Source: Pseudonocardia sp. ICBG1293 | GTDB lineage: Bacteria; Actinomycetota; Actinomycetes; Mycobacteriales; Pseudonocardiaceae | Length of the DNA: 64,000 nucleotides | Direction: 5' to 3' | Assembly: GCF_020131355.1 (NCBI RefSeq) | Contig: NZ_JAHLEL010000047.1 | Coordinates: forward strand, 248,001-312,000 | Shown here: one piece after another, positions 8,693-16,538 of the stretch | Position numbering within the stretch: position 1 is the stretch's first letter | Layout of the letters: each line of letters opens with the position of its first letter | Position numbers and translations under genes: made by a program | Notes under the pieces: model-generated | What the model was told of the DNA's origin: nothing | Seen by the model: the letters and a program-made list of their open reading frames with translations, nothing else | Databases searched by the model: none

Positions 8693-9339
8693 GGCGCGTC
8701 TCCTAACCCGGCTGGTCGGGCCTGCGCGATGATCAGTAGGTGTCGCGCCGTGCCGTCCTGACCGATGCCCAGTGGGACCGACTCGAGCCGTTACTGCCCT
8801 CGTCGGACGGGATGCCAGGGCGCCCGTTCGCCGATCACCGCAGAGTGATCGAGGGGATCATCTACCGGTTCCGCTGCGGGCTGGCCTGGCGTGATGTCCC
8901 GGTCGAGTTCGGGCCGTGGCAGACCCTATGGAAACGCCACCGCCGCTACTGCGGTGACGGCACCTGGGACCAGGTTCTCGCAGCTCTGCTCGCCGATGCC
9001 GACTCCGCCGGTCTCGTGGACTGGGCCGTGTCGGTCGACTCGACGATCATCCGCGCTCACCAACACGCCGCGACCCTGCAGCGAGACACAGGGGGCCGGA
9101 TCGAACTACAAGAATCTGCTGATCGAGCCGCCCGATCACGCCTTGGGCCGCTCCCGCGGAGGGCTCGGCACGAAGATCCACCAGCTCGTTGACGGACACG
9201 GCCGCCCGCTGGTCGTACTGGTCGGCCCTGGCCAGGCCGGTGACGCCCCGATGTTCGCGCACCTGATGTCACATCTGAGCGTCGGACGGGTCGGTCCGGG
9301 CCGACCGCGGACCCGACCCGAGCGGGTCCGCGCAGATAA

Positions 9340-10319
9340 GAGGTCGCGCGGATTGGTTGGTGATCATGGACGTCGTGCAGGTCGGGCGTTCCAGCGGTGT
9401 GTGGTCCAGGCCTGCCGAATCAAGCTACGGAGTGTGACGATCGTGTCGGCGAGGTCGAAGAACGCGTCGACGACGATTTCTCGTCGTTCGTAGCAGCGCT
9501 GCAGCCGGTTGAAGCTGTTGTGCCAAGCGTTGGTCCGCTCGACGTGCCAGCGGCGGGTGGCCTGGATCGGCGCTTTCTCACCCTTGTGCGCGATCTCGCC
9601 GTGCAGGCCTCGTTCGGCCAGCGTGTCGCGGGTCTTGCCGGAGTCATAGCCGGCGTCGAGGTGCACGGTGATGTCGTCGGGCAGCGGGCCGAGAGCATCG
9701 AGGCGGTCGAGGGTGGGGCCCAGTAGCGGGGAGTCGTGCCGGTTGGCTCCGGCCAGGACTCGGCCCAGCGGGATGCCGTATCCCTCGACGAGCACCGAAC
9801 GTTTCATACCCTGTTTGCGCCGGTCCACCGGCGACGGACCGGCGACCTCGCCGCCGCCGGGGGCCTTGGTGATGGCGCCATCGACGGCGATGTCGTGCAG
9901 CAGCAGACCGACGATGCGGTCGTAGGCGTCCAGGACGATCCGACGCAGCTGGGCGAAGACCCCGAGCCTGATCCACTCGTCACGACGATCGCGGATGGTG
10001 GTCGCCGAGCAGGTGCTGTCAGCGATGCCCTCATACGAGCAGCCGAACCGCAGTACCTGCAGGAGCTTGTCGAACACGATCCGATCCGCGATCCGGCGGC
10101 GATGGCAGCCCAGCGGATGGGTGGGATCGAACTCGTCTCGATGAGGCAGCAGCGCGGTGAACTGGTCCCACAACGGCTCGGTCAGCCATGATGGCAGGGT
10201 GGGCACGCGGCCTCCAGACGATCACGAAGCGTAGATAACTTCATGATCGGCAGGCCCGTACCCGCCCTCGCCCCCAGACACTCGACCGCGGCCAAGCTGT
10301 GACCAATCCGCGCGACCTC
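9340..10319. mobile_element. Second IS5-family element (980 bp) nested in the first
   Basis: Perfect 18-bp inverted repeats, GAGGTCGCGCGGATTGGT at 9340-9357 and its complement at 10302-10319, are flanked by TAA (9337-9339 and 10320-10322). It contains one leftward transposase. Excision with one TAA rejoins the host transposase as R-A-D-K-A-Y-S-S-R, the usual sequence there. This confirms both the borders and the order of insertion. Confidence 0.93.
9364..10206 (-). CDS. IS5-family transposase (intact)
   Basis: 280-residue DDE transposase, GTG start at 10206. An N-terminal helix-turn-helix region (F-D-K-L-L-Q-V-L-R-F-G-C-S-Y near 47-60) precedes the catalytic domain. The first Asp lies in I-A-V-D-G-A-I-T-K, the second in V-H-L-D-A-G-Y-D-S and the Glu in W-H-V-E-R-T-N-A-W. 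The gene fills nearly the whole element between its repeats, so the element looks complete and possibly active. It would cut and paste its own 18-bp ends at TAA-type targets. Confidence 0.92.
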   Translation of the reverse strand: MPTLPSWLTEPLWDQFTALLPHRDEFDPTHPLGCHRRRIADRIVFDKLLQVLRFGCSYEGIADSTCSATTIRDRRDEWIRLGVFAQLRRIVLDAYDRIVGLLLHDIAVDGAITKAPGGGEVAGPSPVDRRKQGMKRSVLVEGYGIPLGRVLAGANRHDSPLLGPTLDRLDALGPLPDDITVHLDAGYDSGKTRDTLAERGLHGEIAHKGEKAPIQATRRWHVERTNAWHNSFNRLQRCYERREIVVDAFFDLADTIVTLRSLIRQAWTTHRWNARPARRP

Positions 10320-10605
10320 TAAGGCCTACTCCTCACGCGCCATCCGCGCCCACCTGCGCAGACGACGGATCGTCGCGGTCATCCCGGAGCCGGCTGACCA
10401 GCAGGGACACCGGAAACGACGCGGCACACGCGGCGGCCGACCACCGGCGTTCGACCGGGTCGACTACCGCGGCCGCAACGTCGTCGAACGCGGGTTCTGC
10501 GAGGTCAAGCAGTGGCGCGGCCTCGCGACCCGCTACGACAAACTCGCCCTGACCTACCGCGGCGGAGTTGCACTGAAGGCCATCGTCACCTGGTTGCGCA
10601 CTTTA

Positions 10606-10726
10606 GAGGTCATTTCAGAACGAGGTCGACGTGTCTGTTGTAGACGACAAGCGGCTATCTGACCTGCCGTTTGATCTGTCGTCGAGGGGTCAATGGAAAC
10701 TCGACAAGTCGTTCTGAAACGACCTC
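10606..10726. mobile_element. 121-bp MITE-like element
   Basis: 18-bp inverted repeats, GAGGTCATTTCAGAACGA at 10606-10623 and TCGTTCTGAAACGACCTC at 10709-10726, have one mismatch and are flanked by TTA (10603-10605 and 10727-10729). It has no coding capacity. Removing it with one TTA restores the end of the surrounding transposase as T-W-L-R-T-L-G-D-T-P-stop, which proves insertion. It is presumably mobilised in trans by a transposase with matching ends. None is present in the window. Confidence 0.85.
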
Positions 10727-10740
10727 TTAGGAGACACGCC

Positions 10741-11811
10741 CTAGTGTCGCGTAAACGATGTTCTTTGACCGGGTCGGCAGTGGTTGAGTAGGTGGTCTGC
10801 GGGTTTGGTCCAGATGAACGGGTGGCAGCGTTCGTTCCAGCCGTCGATGAACCGGCCGATCGCGCCGATCAGTTCTCTGACGCTGCCGAAGCTGCCACGG
10901 CGAATGGCCTGGCGGGTGATGACCCCGAAAAAGACCTCGACCATGTTCAGCCACGATCCCGAGGTCGGGGTGAAGTGCAGGGTGATCCGCGGGTTGCGGG
11001 CCAGCCAGGCCTTCACTGCGGGGTGCTTGTGGGTCGCGTAGTTGTCCACCACCAGGTGCAGCTTGCGCCGCGGGTAGGCCTTCGCGACCTGCTTGAGGAA
11101 CCGCAGGAACTCCTGATGGCGATGCCGCGGCAGGCACGCCTGCTCGACCCGCCCGGTCGCGACCTCTAACGCCGCGAACAGCGTGGTGGTGCCGTGACGG
11201 ACGTAGTCATGCGTCCGTTTCTCCGGGATACCGGGCATGATCGGCAGGATCGGCGCTGTCCGGTCCAGGGCCTGGACCTGGGATTTCTCGTCGACGCAGA
11301 GCACGACGGCCTTGTCCGGCGGGTTCAGATACAACCCGACGATGTCGCGGACCTTGGCTTCGAGCTCGGGATCGGTGGAGAACTTGAACGTCTCGGACTT
11401 CCACGGCTGCAGCCCCCACCGCCGCCAAATCTTGCCGATCCACACGTGGGAGATCCCGAGCTCGGCACCGAGCAGCCGTGACGACCAGTGCGTGACTCCG
11501 AGCCGCTCAGGCGGCGGTTCCAGCGTGGCGAGCACGACCGCGACCTCGTCGATCACCGGCGGCCGGCCCGCCTTGGGCCGGTCGGCCAGCCCGGCGATCC
11601 CCTCAGCGGCGTAACGCTTCTTCCACCCGATCACCGTCGCCTTCGACGCCCCGACCAGTGTGACGATGTCCTTGACCGCCACCCCGTCCGCGGCCAGCAA
11701 CACGATCCTGCCCCGTCGGGCCAGTCCCGCCGAAACCGACGAGGAACGCAGCCAGGACTCCAACACCTCGCGGTCGGCGGCCGGAACGTCCACGGTCACA
11801 GTCAACGGCAC
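10741..11811 (-). CDS. IS630-family transposase (intact)
   Basis: 356 residues. Two N-terminal helix-turn-helix units (V-K-D-I-V-T-L-V-G-A-S-K-A-T-V, and G-V-T-H-W-S-S-R-L-L) are followed by a Tc1/mariner-type DDE domain: Asp in V-L-C-V-D-E-K-S, Asp in L-V-V-D-N-Y-A-T-H-K and Glu in N-M-V-E-V-F-F. Start is a GTG at 11811. The stop codon TAG is built from the TA duplication plus the flanking C of the target, so the coding frame runs right off the element's end and borrows its stop from the insertion site. All catalytic residues are present, so it may be active. Confidence 0.92.
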   Translation of the reverse strand: MPLTVTVDVPAADREVLESWLRSSSVSAGLARRGRIVLLAADGVAVKDIVTLVGASKATVIGWKKRYAAEGIAGLADRPKAGRPPVIDEVAVVLATLEPPPERLGVTHWSSRLLGAELGISHVWIGKIWRRWGLQPWKSETFKFSTDPELEAKVRDIVGLYLNPPDKAVVLCVDEKSQVQALDRTAPILPIMPGIPEKRTHDYVRHGTTTLFAALEVATGRVEQACLPRHRHQEFLRFLKQVAKAYPRRKLHLVVDNYATHKHPAVKAWLARNPRITLHFTPTSGSWLNMVEVFFGVITRQAIRRGSFGSVRELIGAIGRFIDGWNERCHPFIWTKPADHLLNHCRPGQRTSFTRH

Positions 11812-11866
11812 AGCTCATGATCCCGTAAACCAGCCCGTGAGTAAAGTAACCTAGTTACCGCAACAC
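10744..11866. mobile_element. IS630-family element inserted at a TA
   Basis: The element lies between TA dinucleotides at 10742-10743 and 11867-11868, as expected for the Tc1/mariner-like IS630 family. The outer bases read GTGTCGCGTAAAC on the left and, reversed, GTGTTGCGGTAAC on the right, 10 of 13 alike. It landed in the TA of the right-hand CTAG duplicate of the older IS5-family element, so the two elements abut. Confidence 0.85.
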
Positions 11867-12199
11867 TAGGAGACTGCCATGAACATCCTGGACATGACCG
11901 GCCGTGTCGCCCTGGTGACCGGCGCCGGACAGGGGGTCGGCCGGCAGGTCGCCCTGCACATCGCGGCCCACGGAGGCGCGGTGGTCGTCAACGACTACCA
12001 CCGCGACCGCGCGGAGTCCGTCGCCGCCGAGATCACCGAGCAGGGCGGGCGGGCGGTGGGCCTGCGCTGCGACGTCACCGACCTCGACGAGGTGACGGCC
12101 CTCGTGGCGGACGGGGCCGGCCGGCTCGGCCCGATCGACGTGCTGGTCAACAACGCCGGCAACGCCGGCCCCGCCGAGAACGCGCTCGACCACACCCCC

Positions 12200-12414
12200 G
12201 TTACCTTCTTGATCAAGCCCGCTGAGGGCTTGCAGGCCGCCGGCCGCGGTATGACTGACTGCCCCTGTCGCCCGATGATCTGGGGGGTGTTGTCGCCGTG
12301 GCCGGAGGGCGCCAACGACCGCTGATAGAGACCTGACCCGTGTGGTCTGCTCGTAACGTGGCTGCCGGCGCGGGTGCTCGTGGTCGGCCTGCCGCGACGA
12401 GAAGGGAGCGGCGG
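12200..12414 (+). ncRNA. Candidate bridge RNA region of the IS110 element
   Basis: The non-coding left end shows features of IS110 bridge RNAs. A 5' hairpin CAAGCCC-gctga-GGGCTTG lies at 12214-12232. A 10-bp stem, CCGGCCGCGG (12240-12249) with CCGTGGCCGG (12296-12305), closes a 46-base loop. The 3' side of that loop, GGGGGGTGTTGTCG (12282-12295), is complementary at 13 of 14 bases to the host sequence at the insertion site. Further on, ATAGAGAC (12325-12332) is identical to the element's right terminus (14925-14932), and GTAACG (12353-12358) is complementary to the left junction CGTTAC (12199-12204). The donor-type matches have the orientation known for IS621. The target match pairs with the left flank top strand, which does not fit that model directly. 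Confidence 0.5.
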
Positions 12415-13450
12415 TTGCCCGATCCTGACCAGCACCCGACCGGGTTCGCGGTGTTCTGCGGCCCGGACGTGGGCAAGTCCGAACACCACGCCTGCGCGGT
12501 CGACACCAACGGGAAGCGGGTGCACGACAAGGCCCTGCCCAACGACGAATCGGCGCTGCGCACCGTGCTGTCCGGGCTGGCCGAGCACGGCGCGGTGCTG
12601 ATGGTCATCGACCAGCCCGCCTCGATCGGAGCGCTGGCCATCGCCGTCGCTCGTGATCTGGGGATCACGGTGGCCTACCTGCCCGGGCTGGCGATGCGCC
12701 GCATCGCCGACCTGCATCCCGGGCAGGCCAAGACCGACGCCCGCGACGCCCACGTGATCGCCGAGGCCGCCCGGACGATGCCGCACACCCTGCGCCGGGT
12801 CGGCACCGACGACGAGACCCTCGCCGAACTCACTGTGCTCGCCGGTTACGACGATGACCTGGCTGGGCAGAGCACCCGGCTGACGAACCGGCTGCGCGAC
12901 GCCCTGCTGCATGTTCATCCCGCCCTGGAACGCCTGCTCGGGCCACGCCTGGACCGCGGTGGCGTGCTCGACCTGCTCGCGGCCGCGCCCACCCCGCAAG
13001 CCCTGCGAGAGCTCGGCGCTGACGGGATCGCCGAGACGATGCGGGCCCGGTCGCCTCGACTGGCCCGCACCCTTCCCGCCCAGATCCTGACCTCGCTCGA
13101 CGCCCAGAGCCTGACCGTTCCCGGCACGGCCGCGTTCGCCCGTGTCATCACCGGCGTCGCCGGGCAGCTGCGCCAGGTCCACACCGAACGCGACCAGCTC
13201 GCCGACGAGCTCGAAGCCCGCCTGGAGGCCCACCCTCTTGGACCGGTCCTGACCTCGATGCCCGGACTCGGGGTCAGGACCGCCATCAAGATCCTCACCA
13301 TCGTCGGCGACGGCTCCGGGTTCCCCACCGCCGGGCACCTCGCCGCTTACGCCGGCCTCGCCCCAGTCACCCGCCGCTCCGGCACCTCGATCAAAGGCGA
13401 AACCTGCGGTTCCCCCATGATCGGGGAGGCATCAGCTATAAGGGGTGGCG

Positions 13451-13741
13451 ATGCCAGAGGTACGGAAGCGATACGACCGGGAGTTCCGTGACGGTGCGGT
13501 CCGGATCGTCGAGGAGACCGGCAAGCCGATCGCCCAGATCGCCCGCGACCTGGGGGTCAACGAGGGCACACTGGGCAACTGGGTGGCCCGAGCGCGGGAG
13601 GCCCGCGAGGACACCGAAGGCCTCTCCCGGGGTGACATCGCCGAGCTCAAGCGGCTGCGGGCGGAGAACGCCGAGCTGCGGATGGAGCGTGATGTCCTCA
13701 AACGATCCGTGGTCCTGTGGGTCAAGGAGGCGACGAAGTGA
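13451..13741 (+). CDS. IS3-family OrfA (DNA-binding subunit)
   Basis: 96-residue helix-turn-helix protein of the transposase_8 type. R-Y-D-R-E-F-R-D-G-A-V-R and I-A-Q-I-A-R-D-L-G-V-N-E-G-T-L form the DNA-binding part, and A-E-L-K-R-L-R-A-E-N-A-E-L-R-M-E is the coiled-coil used for pairing. An alternative GTG lies two codons upstream at 13445. Its TGA overlaps the OrfB GTG by four bases (GTGA), so the full transposase would arise by frameshift or re-initiation. Confidence 0.9.
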   Translation: MPEVRKRYDREFRDGAVRIVEETGKPIAQIARDLGVNEGTLGNWVARAREAREDTEGLSRGDIAELKRLRAENAELRMERDVLKRSVVLWVKEATK

Positions 13742-14641
13742 GCGTGGCACGTTTCATCGCCGACCAGAGGACCTTCCACCGGGTGCCGCACACGCTGGCC
13801 TGCGCGCTGCTCGGCGTGTCGATCTCCTGGCTGTACAAGTGGCTGAGTCGCGCCACCAGTCCCGGTGGCGGCCTGACTGCGACTGAGGAGCGCCGACGCG
13901 CGCTCGACGCCGCCGTGAGGGCCGGGTTCGACGCCGCCGAGCGTCTGCACGGCTCGCCGCGGTTGCACGCGGACCTACGTGAGGCGGGGTGGAAGGTGTC
14001 GGAGAAGACCGTGGCGGACTCGATGCGCCGACAGAGCCTGGTCGCCCGCCGCATCCGGAGGCGCAACGGGCTGACCCGCCAGGACAAGGCGGCGCCGAAG
14101 TTCCCGGACCTGCTGAACCGCGACTTCACCGCCGCCGAGCCGAACCGCCGCTGGGTCGGGGACATGACCGAGATCCCCACCGCGGCCGGGAAGCTGTATC
14201 TGGCCACGGTGATCGACCTGTACTCGCGCAGGTTGCTCGGCGCGGCCACCGGGCTGCACCCCAACGCCGAGCTGGCGTGTGAGGCCATCCGGATGGCCGT
14301 CGCGGCCCGCGGCGGCGCGGACGGGATCGCAGGGGTGATCTTTCACACCGACCGCGGCTCGACCTACACCGCCGGCGCGTTCGCCACGTTGTGTCGCCGC
14401 CTGGACATCCGCCAGTCCATGGGTCGGGTCGTGTTTCGACAACGCCGCGGCGGAGGCGTTCTTCTCCAGCCTGGAGTGGGAAGTGCTGTCCCGCAACGAC
14501 TTCGACACCACTGCGAAGGCTCGGGCGGTGGTTATCGACTGGTGCTACGGCTTCTACAACCACCGGCGACGACACAGCGCCGCCGCCGGGCTCGCACCGA
14601 TCGTCTACGAGAACGCCGCCCTCACTCGAGACGCGGCATAG
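13738..14641 (+). pseudogene. IS3-family OrfB (integrase core) with 5-bp deletion frameshift
   Basis: Contains the H-T-H_21 lead, then the DDE core: first Asp in W-V-G-D-M-T-E-I and second in F-H-T-D-R-G-S-T-Y. After M-G-R the frame breaks, because AT-GGGTC-GGGTC-GTG at about 14419-14434 holds two copies of GGGTC where three are needed to read M-G-R-V-G-S-C-F-D-N. The rest, including the Glu in A-A-A-E-A-F-F-S-S-L-E-W-E and H-R-R-R-H-S-A, is in another frame, ending at TAG 14639-14641. This is probably a slippage deletion that abolished the catalytic Glu. Confidence 0.88.
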
Positions 14642-15400
14642 GGAACCCTCCACGATCTCGGGGGAACCACAACCCGATCCCAGCGCGGCAACCACGCCCT
14701 GAAATCCGCGCTGTTCCTGTCCGCATTCGCCGCCCTGGCCGACCCCGCCAGCCGCGCCTACTACGACCGCAAACGAGCCGCCGGCAAACGACACAACGCC
14801 GCCCTGATCTGCCTCGCCCGACGCCGCACCGACGTCATCTACGCCATGCTCCGCGACCGCCGCCCCTACAACCCGCCCACGGTCAACAACCCCGATCCAG
14901 AACTCGCCGCCGCTTGACGAACCCATAGAGACACCCCCCCCGTTCTGGGAGACGGGTCCGAAGGACTGGGAGCCCTGGATCGCGACGAACTTCTACGGGG
15001 TCCTGCACGCCTGTCGGGCCGTCCTGCCCGGGATGGTCGAGCGTGGCTACGGCCGCATCGTGTCGGTGATCTCCGACGCGGGCCGCACCGGCGAGCCGAA
15101 CCTCGCCGTCTACGGCGGCGCCAAGGCCGGGGCCGCCGGCTTCAGCCGCGGGCTCGCGAAGGCGGTCGGGCGCCACGGCATCGGCGTGAACTGCGTGGCC
15201 CTCTCGACGATCAACACCCCCGGTGTCGCGTCCGCGATCGCCGATCCCGAGATCGCGAGGAAGGCGCTGCGCGGCTACGTGGTCCGTCGTTTCGGCGAGC
15301 CGAGCGACGCCGCCAACGCCGTGCTCTACCTCGCCTCCGACGCCGCGGCGTGGGTGACCGGGCAGACCTACCCGGTCAACGGCGGATACGCGATCACCCC

Positions 15401-16534
15401 GTGACCGCGCCGACGTCACGCCCGCTCGAGGGCTACCGCGTGGTCAGCCTGGCCGAGCAGTACCCGGGCCCGTTCGCCACCCTGGTCCTCGGTGACCTGG
15501 GTGCGGACGTCGTCCAGGTCGAGCGGCCCGAGGGCGGGGACCCCTCCCGCGCCTTCCCCGGGCACTTCCGGGCCCTGAACCGGGGCAAACGCTCCGTGGC
15601 CCTGGACCTGAAGACCGCGGCGGGCCTCGACGCGTGCCGGACGCTGATCGGCCGGGCCGACGTGCTCGTGGAGGGTTTCCGGCCCGGGGTCCTCGACCGG
15701 CTCGGGATCTCCCCCGCCGCCCTCACCCGGGAGCACCCGGAGCTCGTGGTCGTGTCGGTCTCCGGGTTCGGCCAGGACGGCCCGTACCGGGACCGGCCCG
15801 CGCACGACCTGTCCTTCCAGGCGATGGCGGGGCTGCTCGACGCCCGGGCTCCCGCGGTCCCCGCGGTGGCCCTGGCCGACGTCGCCGCCGGGCTGTTCGC
15901 CGCGATCTCCGCGCTGACCGGGCTCGCGGGCCGCGTGCACACCGGCCGCGGCGGGCACTACGACGTGGCGATGTTCGACGCGCTCGTCTCGTTCGTGGTC
16001 ACCCGGCTCGTTCCCACCGCGAACGGTCTCCCGCCGGACCGGCTCGGCCGGGACCCGGGCTACGGCGTGTTCGCCACCGCGGACGGTCGGTGGATCTCGC
16101 TGTCCATCGCGTTCGAGGACCATTTCTGGCGGGCGCTGTGCACCGCGCTGGGGCTGGAGTCGCTGGCCGGGCTACCGGGCCCGGAGCGCGACGCCCGTAC
16201 CGAGGAGATCCGGGTGACGCTGGGCGGACGGATCGCGGCCGAGCCCCTCGCCCACTGGGAGCGGGTGCTCCCCGCGGCCGGGGTCGCCTACGGGGCGGTC
16301 CAGGATCTGGCAGGCCTGGTCGAGGACCCGCACCTGCACATCCGTGGGCTCCTGCAGACGGTGGGCGCCGACCGTTTCCTGCGCCAGCCGCTGGTGGTGG
16401 ACGGTGCACCGCACGGACCCCGCAGCGGGGTGCCGGGTCTCGGCGAACACACCGCCGAGGTCCTCCGCGAGGCCGGCGTGCCCGCGGAGACGGTGGCCGC
16501 CGTGTGCGCCCGGAGACTGACCGGGCAGTATTGA
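15401..16534 (+). CDS. CaiB/BaiF-family (class III) CoA transferase
   Basis: 377 residues, GTG start overlapping the TGA of the broken short-chain dehydrogenase, so it belongs to the same operon. Family signs are V-V-S-L-A-E-Q-Y-P-G-P-F, D-L-G-A-D-V-V-Q-V-E-R-P and V-E-G-F-R-P-G-V-L-D-R-L-G. The residue matching the catalytic Asp of formyl-CoA transferase is Asp160 in A-V-A-L-A-D-V-A-A-G. It moves CoA between carboxylic acids through an aspartyl-CoA intermediate. It is clearly more distant from the three CoA transferases at 32.8-46.2 kb than they are from one another. In this locus it may activate an acid or recycle CoA from an end product. Confidence 0.85.
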   Translation: MTAPTSRPLEGYRVVSLAEQYPGPFATLVLGDLGADVVQVERPEGGDPSRAFPGHFRALNRGKRSVALDLKTAAGLDACRTLIGRADVLVEGFRPGVLDRLGISPAALTREHPELVVVSVSGFGQDGPYRDRPAHDLSFQAMAGLLDARAPAVPAVALADVAAGLFAAISALTGLAGRVHTGRGGHYDVAMFDALVSFVVTRLVPTANGLPPDRLGRDPGYGVFATADGRWISLSIAFEDHFWRALCTALGLESLAGLPGPERDARTEEIRVTLGGRIAAEPLAHWERVLPAAGVAYGAVQDLAGLVEDPHLHIRGLLQTVGADRFLRQPLVVDGAPHGPRSGVPGLGEHTAEVLREAGVPAETVAAVCARRLTGQY

Positions 16535-16538
16535 GCCC

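Larger units (their letters stand above)
8693..10740. mobile_element. IS5-family (IS427-like) element, carrying two later insertions
   Basis: Terminal inverted repeats GGCGCGTCTCCTAA (8693-8706) and TTAGGAGACACGCC (10727-10740) differ at one position and are flanked by CTAG. The left copy is 8689-8692. The right copy, 10741-10744, was later split by the neighbouring IS630 insertion. Removing the internal elements at 9340-10319 and 10606-10726 restores a continuous transposase frame. The CTAG-type duplication and the frameshifted transposase fit the IS427 group of the IS5 family. Confidence 0.85.
8740..10744 (+). pseudogene. IS5-family transposase in two frames, split by an IS and a MITE
   Basis: The first part (GTG at 8740) carries L-T-D-A-Q-W-D-R-L-E and the first catalytic Asp in V-D-S-T-I-I-R-A-H-Q-H. 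The second part, one frame over, begins around N-Y-K-N-L-L-I-E-P-P-D-H-A-L-G-R-S and holds R-G-G-L-G-T-K-I-H. The frame change falls at the G-run 9091-9095. Related IS427-group elements express such a pair by programmed frameshifting, so this need not be a mutation. The gene is then cut by the element at 9340-10319. It resumes at A-Y-S-S-R-A-I-R-A-H-L-R with the last catalytic Glu region V-V-E-R-G-F-C, and is cut again by the MITE four codons before its original end at TAG 10742-10744. It is not functional as it stands. Confidence 0.85.
13405..14671 (+). mobile_element. IS3-family element (1267 bp) nested in IS110
   Basis: Ends TGCGGTTCCCCC (13405-13416) and GGGGGAACCACA (14660-14671) belong to imperfect repeats of about 25 bases and are flanked by ACC (13402-13404 and 14672-14674), the usual 3-bp duplication. 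Excision rejoins the IS110 recombinase in frame as G-E-T-R-S-Q-R-G-N. Overlapping orfA and orfB fill the element. Confidence 0.93.
12415..14917 (+). pseudogene. IS110-family DEDD recombinase, interrupted by an IS3 element
   Basis: About 410 residues once the IS3 insertion is removed. The RuvC-like half has F-C-G-P-D-V-G-K-S-E-H-H, V-I-D-Q-P-A-S (Asp where many relatives have Glu) and K-T-D-A-R-D-A, giving the four acidic residues. The second half has S-M-P-G-L-G-V-R-T-A and R-R-S-G-T-S with the candidate catalytic Ser. After I-K-G-E-T the frame jumps across the IS3 element to R-S-Q-R-G-N-H-A-L-K-S-A-L-F and A-Y-Y-D-R-K-R, ending at TGA 14915-14917. I prefer TTG 12415, with AAGGGAG seven bases upstream. 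GTG 12340 is also possible and would cover part of the putative bridge RNA. Confidence 0.88.
12200..14933 (+). mobile_element. IS110-family element (borders approximate), interrupted by IS3
   Basis: The element sits in a C-run of the short-chain dehydrogenase gene. Host sequence stops at CGACCACACCCCC (12187-12199) and resumes within C-run 14934-14941 before GTTCTGGG. IS110 elements have no long inverted repeats and little or no duplication, so the edges cannot be fixed to the base within the C-run. It has a non-coding left end of about 215 bases, a DEDD recombinase, a short right end ending ATAGAGAC, and an IS3 element inserted in the recombinase. Confidence 0.85.
11879..15404 (+). pseudogene. 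Short-chain dehydrogenase/reductase disrupted by an IS110 element
   Basis: The N-terminal part (11879 to about 12199) has V-A-L-V-T-G-A-G-Q-G-V-G for NAD(P) binding and V-L-V-N-N-A-G-N-A-G. The C-terminal part, open from about 14934, continues with P-F-W-E-T-G-P-K-D-W-E-P-W, the catalytic Ser region S-V-I-S-D-A-G, Y-G-G-A-K (Tyr and Lys) and the terminal G-Q-T-Y-P-V-N-G-G. The two parts join as D-H-T-P then P-F-W-E once the inserted DNA is removed. The start has AGGAG ending six bases upstream. It would have oxidised a 3-hydroxyacyl-CoA produced by the hydratase, directly downstream in the ancestral operon. The end overlaps the CoA-transferase start (GTGA). Confidence 0.9.

Noticed and set aside
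13717..14928. One long open frame across IS3 OrfB and on to 14928
   Set aside because: It only holds OrfB as far as M-G-R. Beyond that it is out of frame with both OrfB and the IS110 C-terminus.
12187..14942. A direct target duplication around the IS110 element
   Set aside because: The C-runs on both sides differ in length and IS110 elements normally make none. It cannot be separated from low-complexity sequence.
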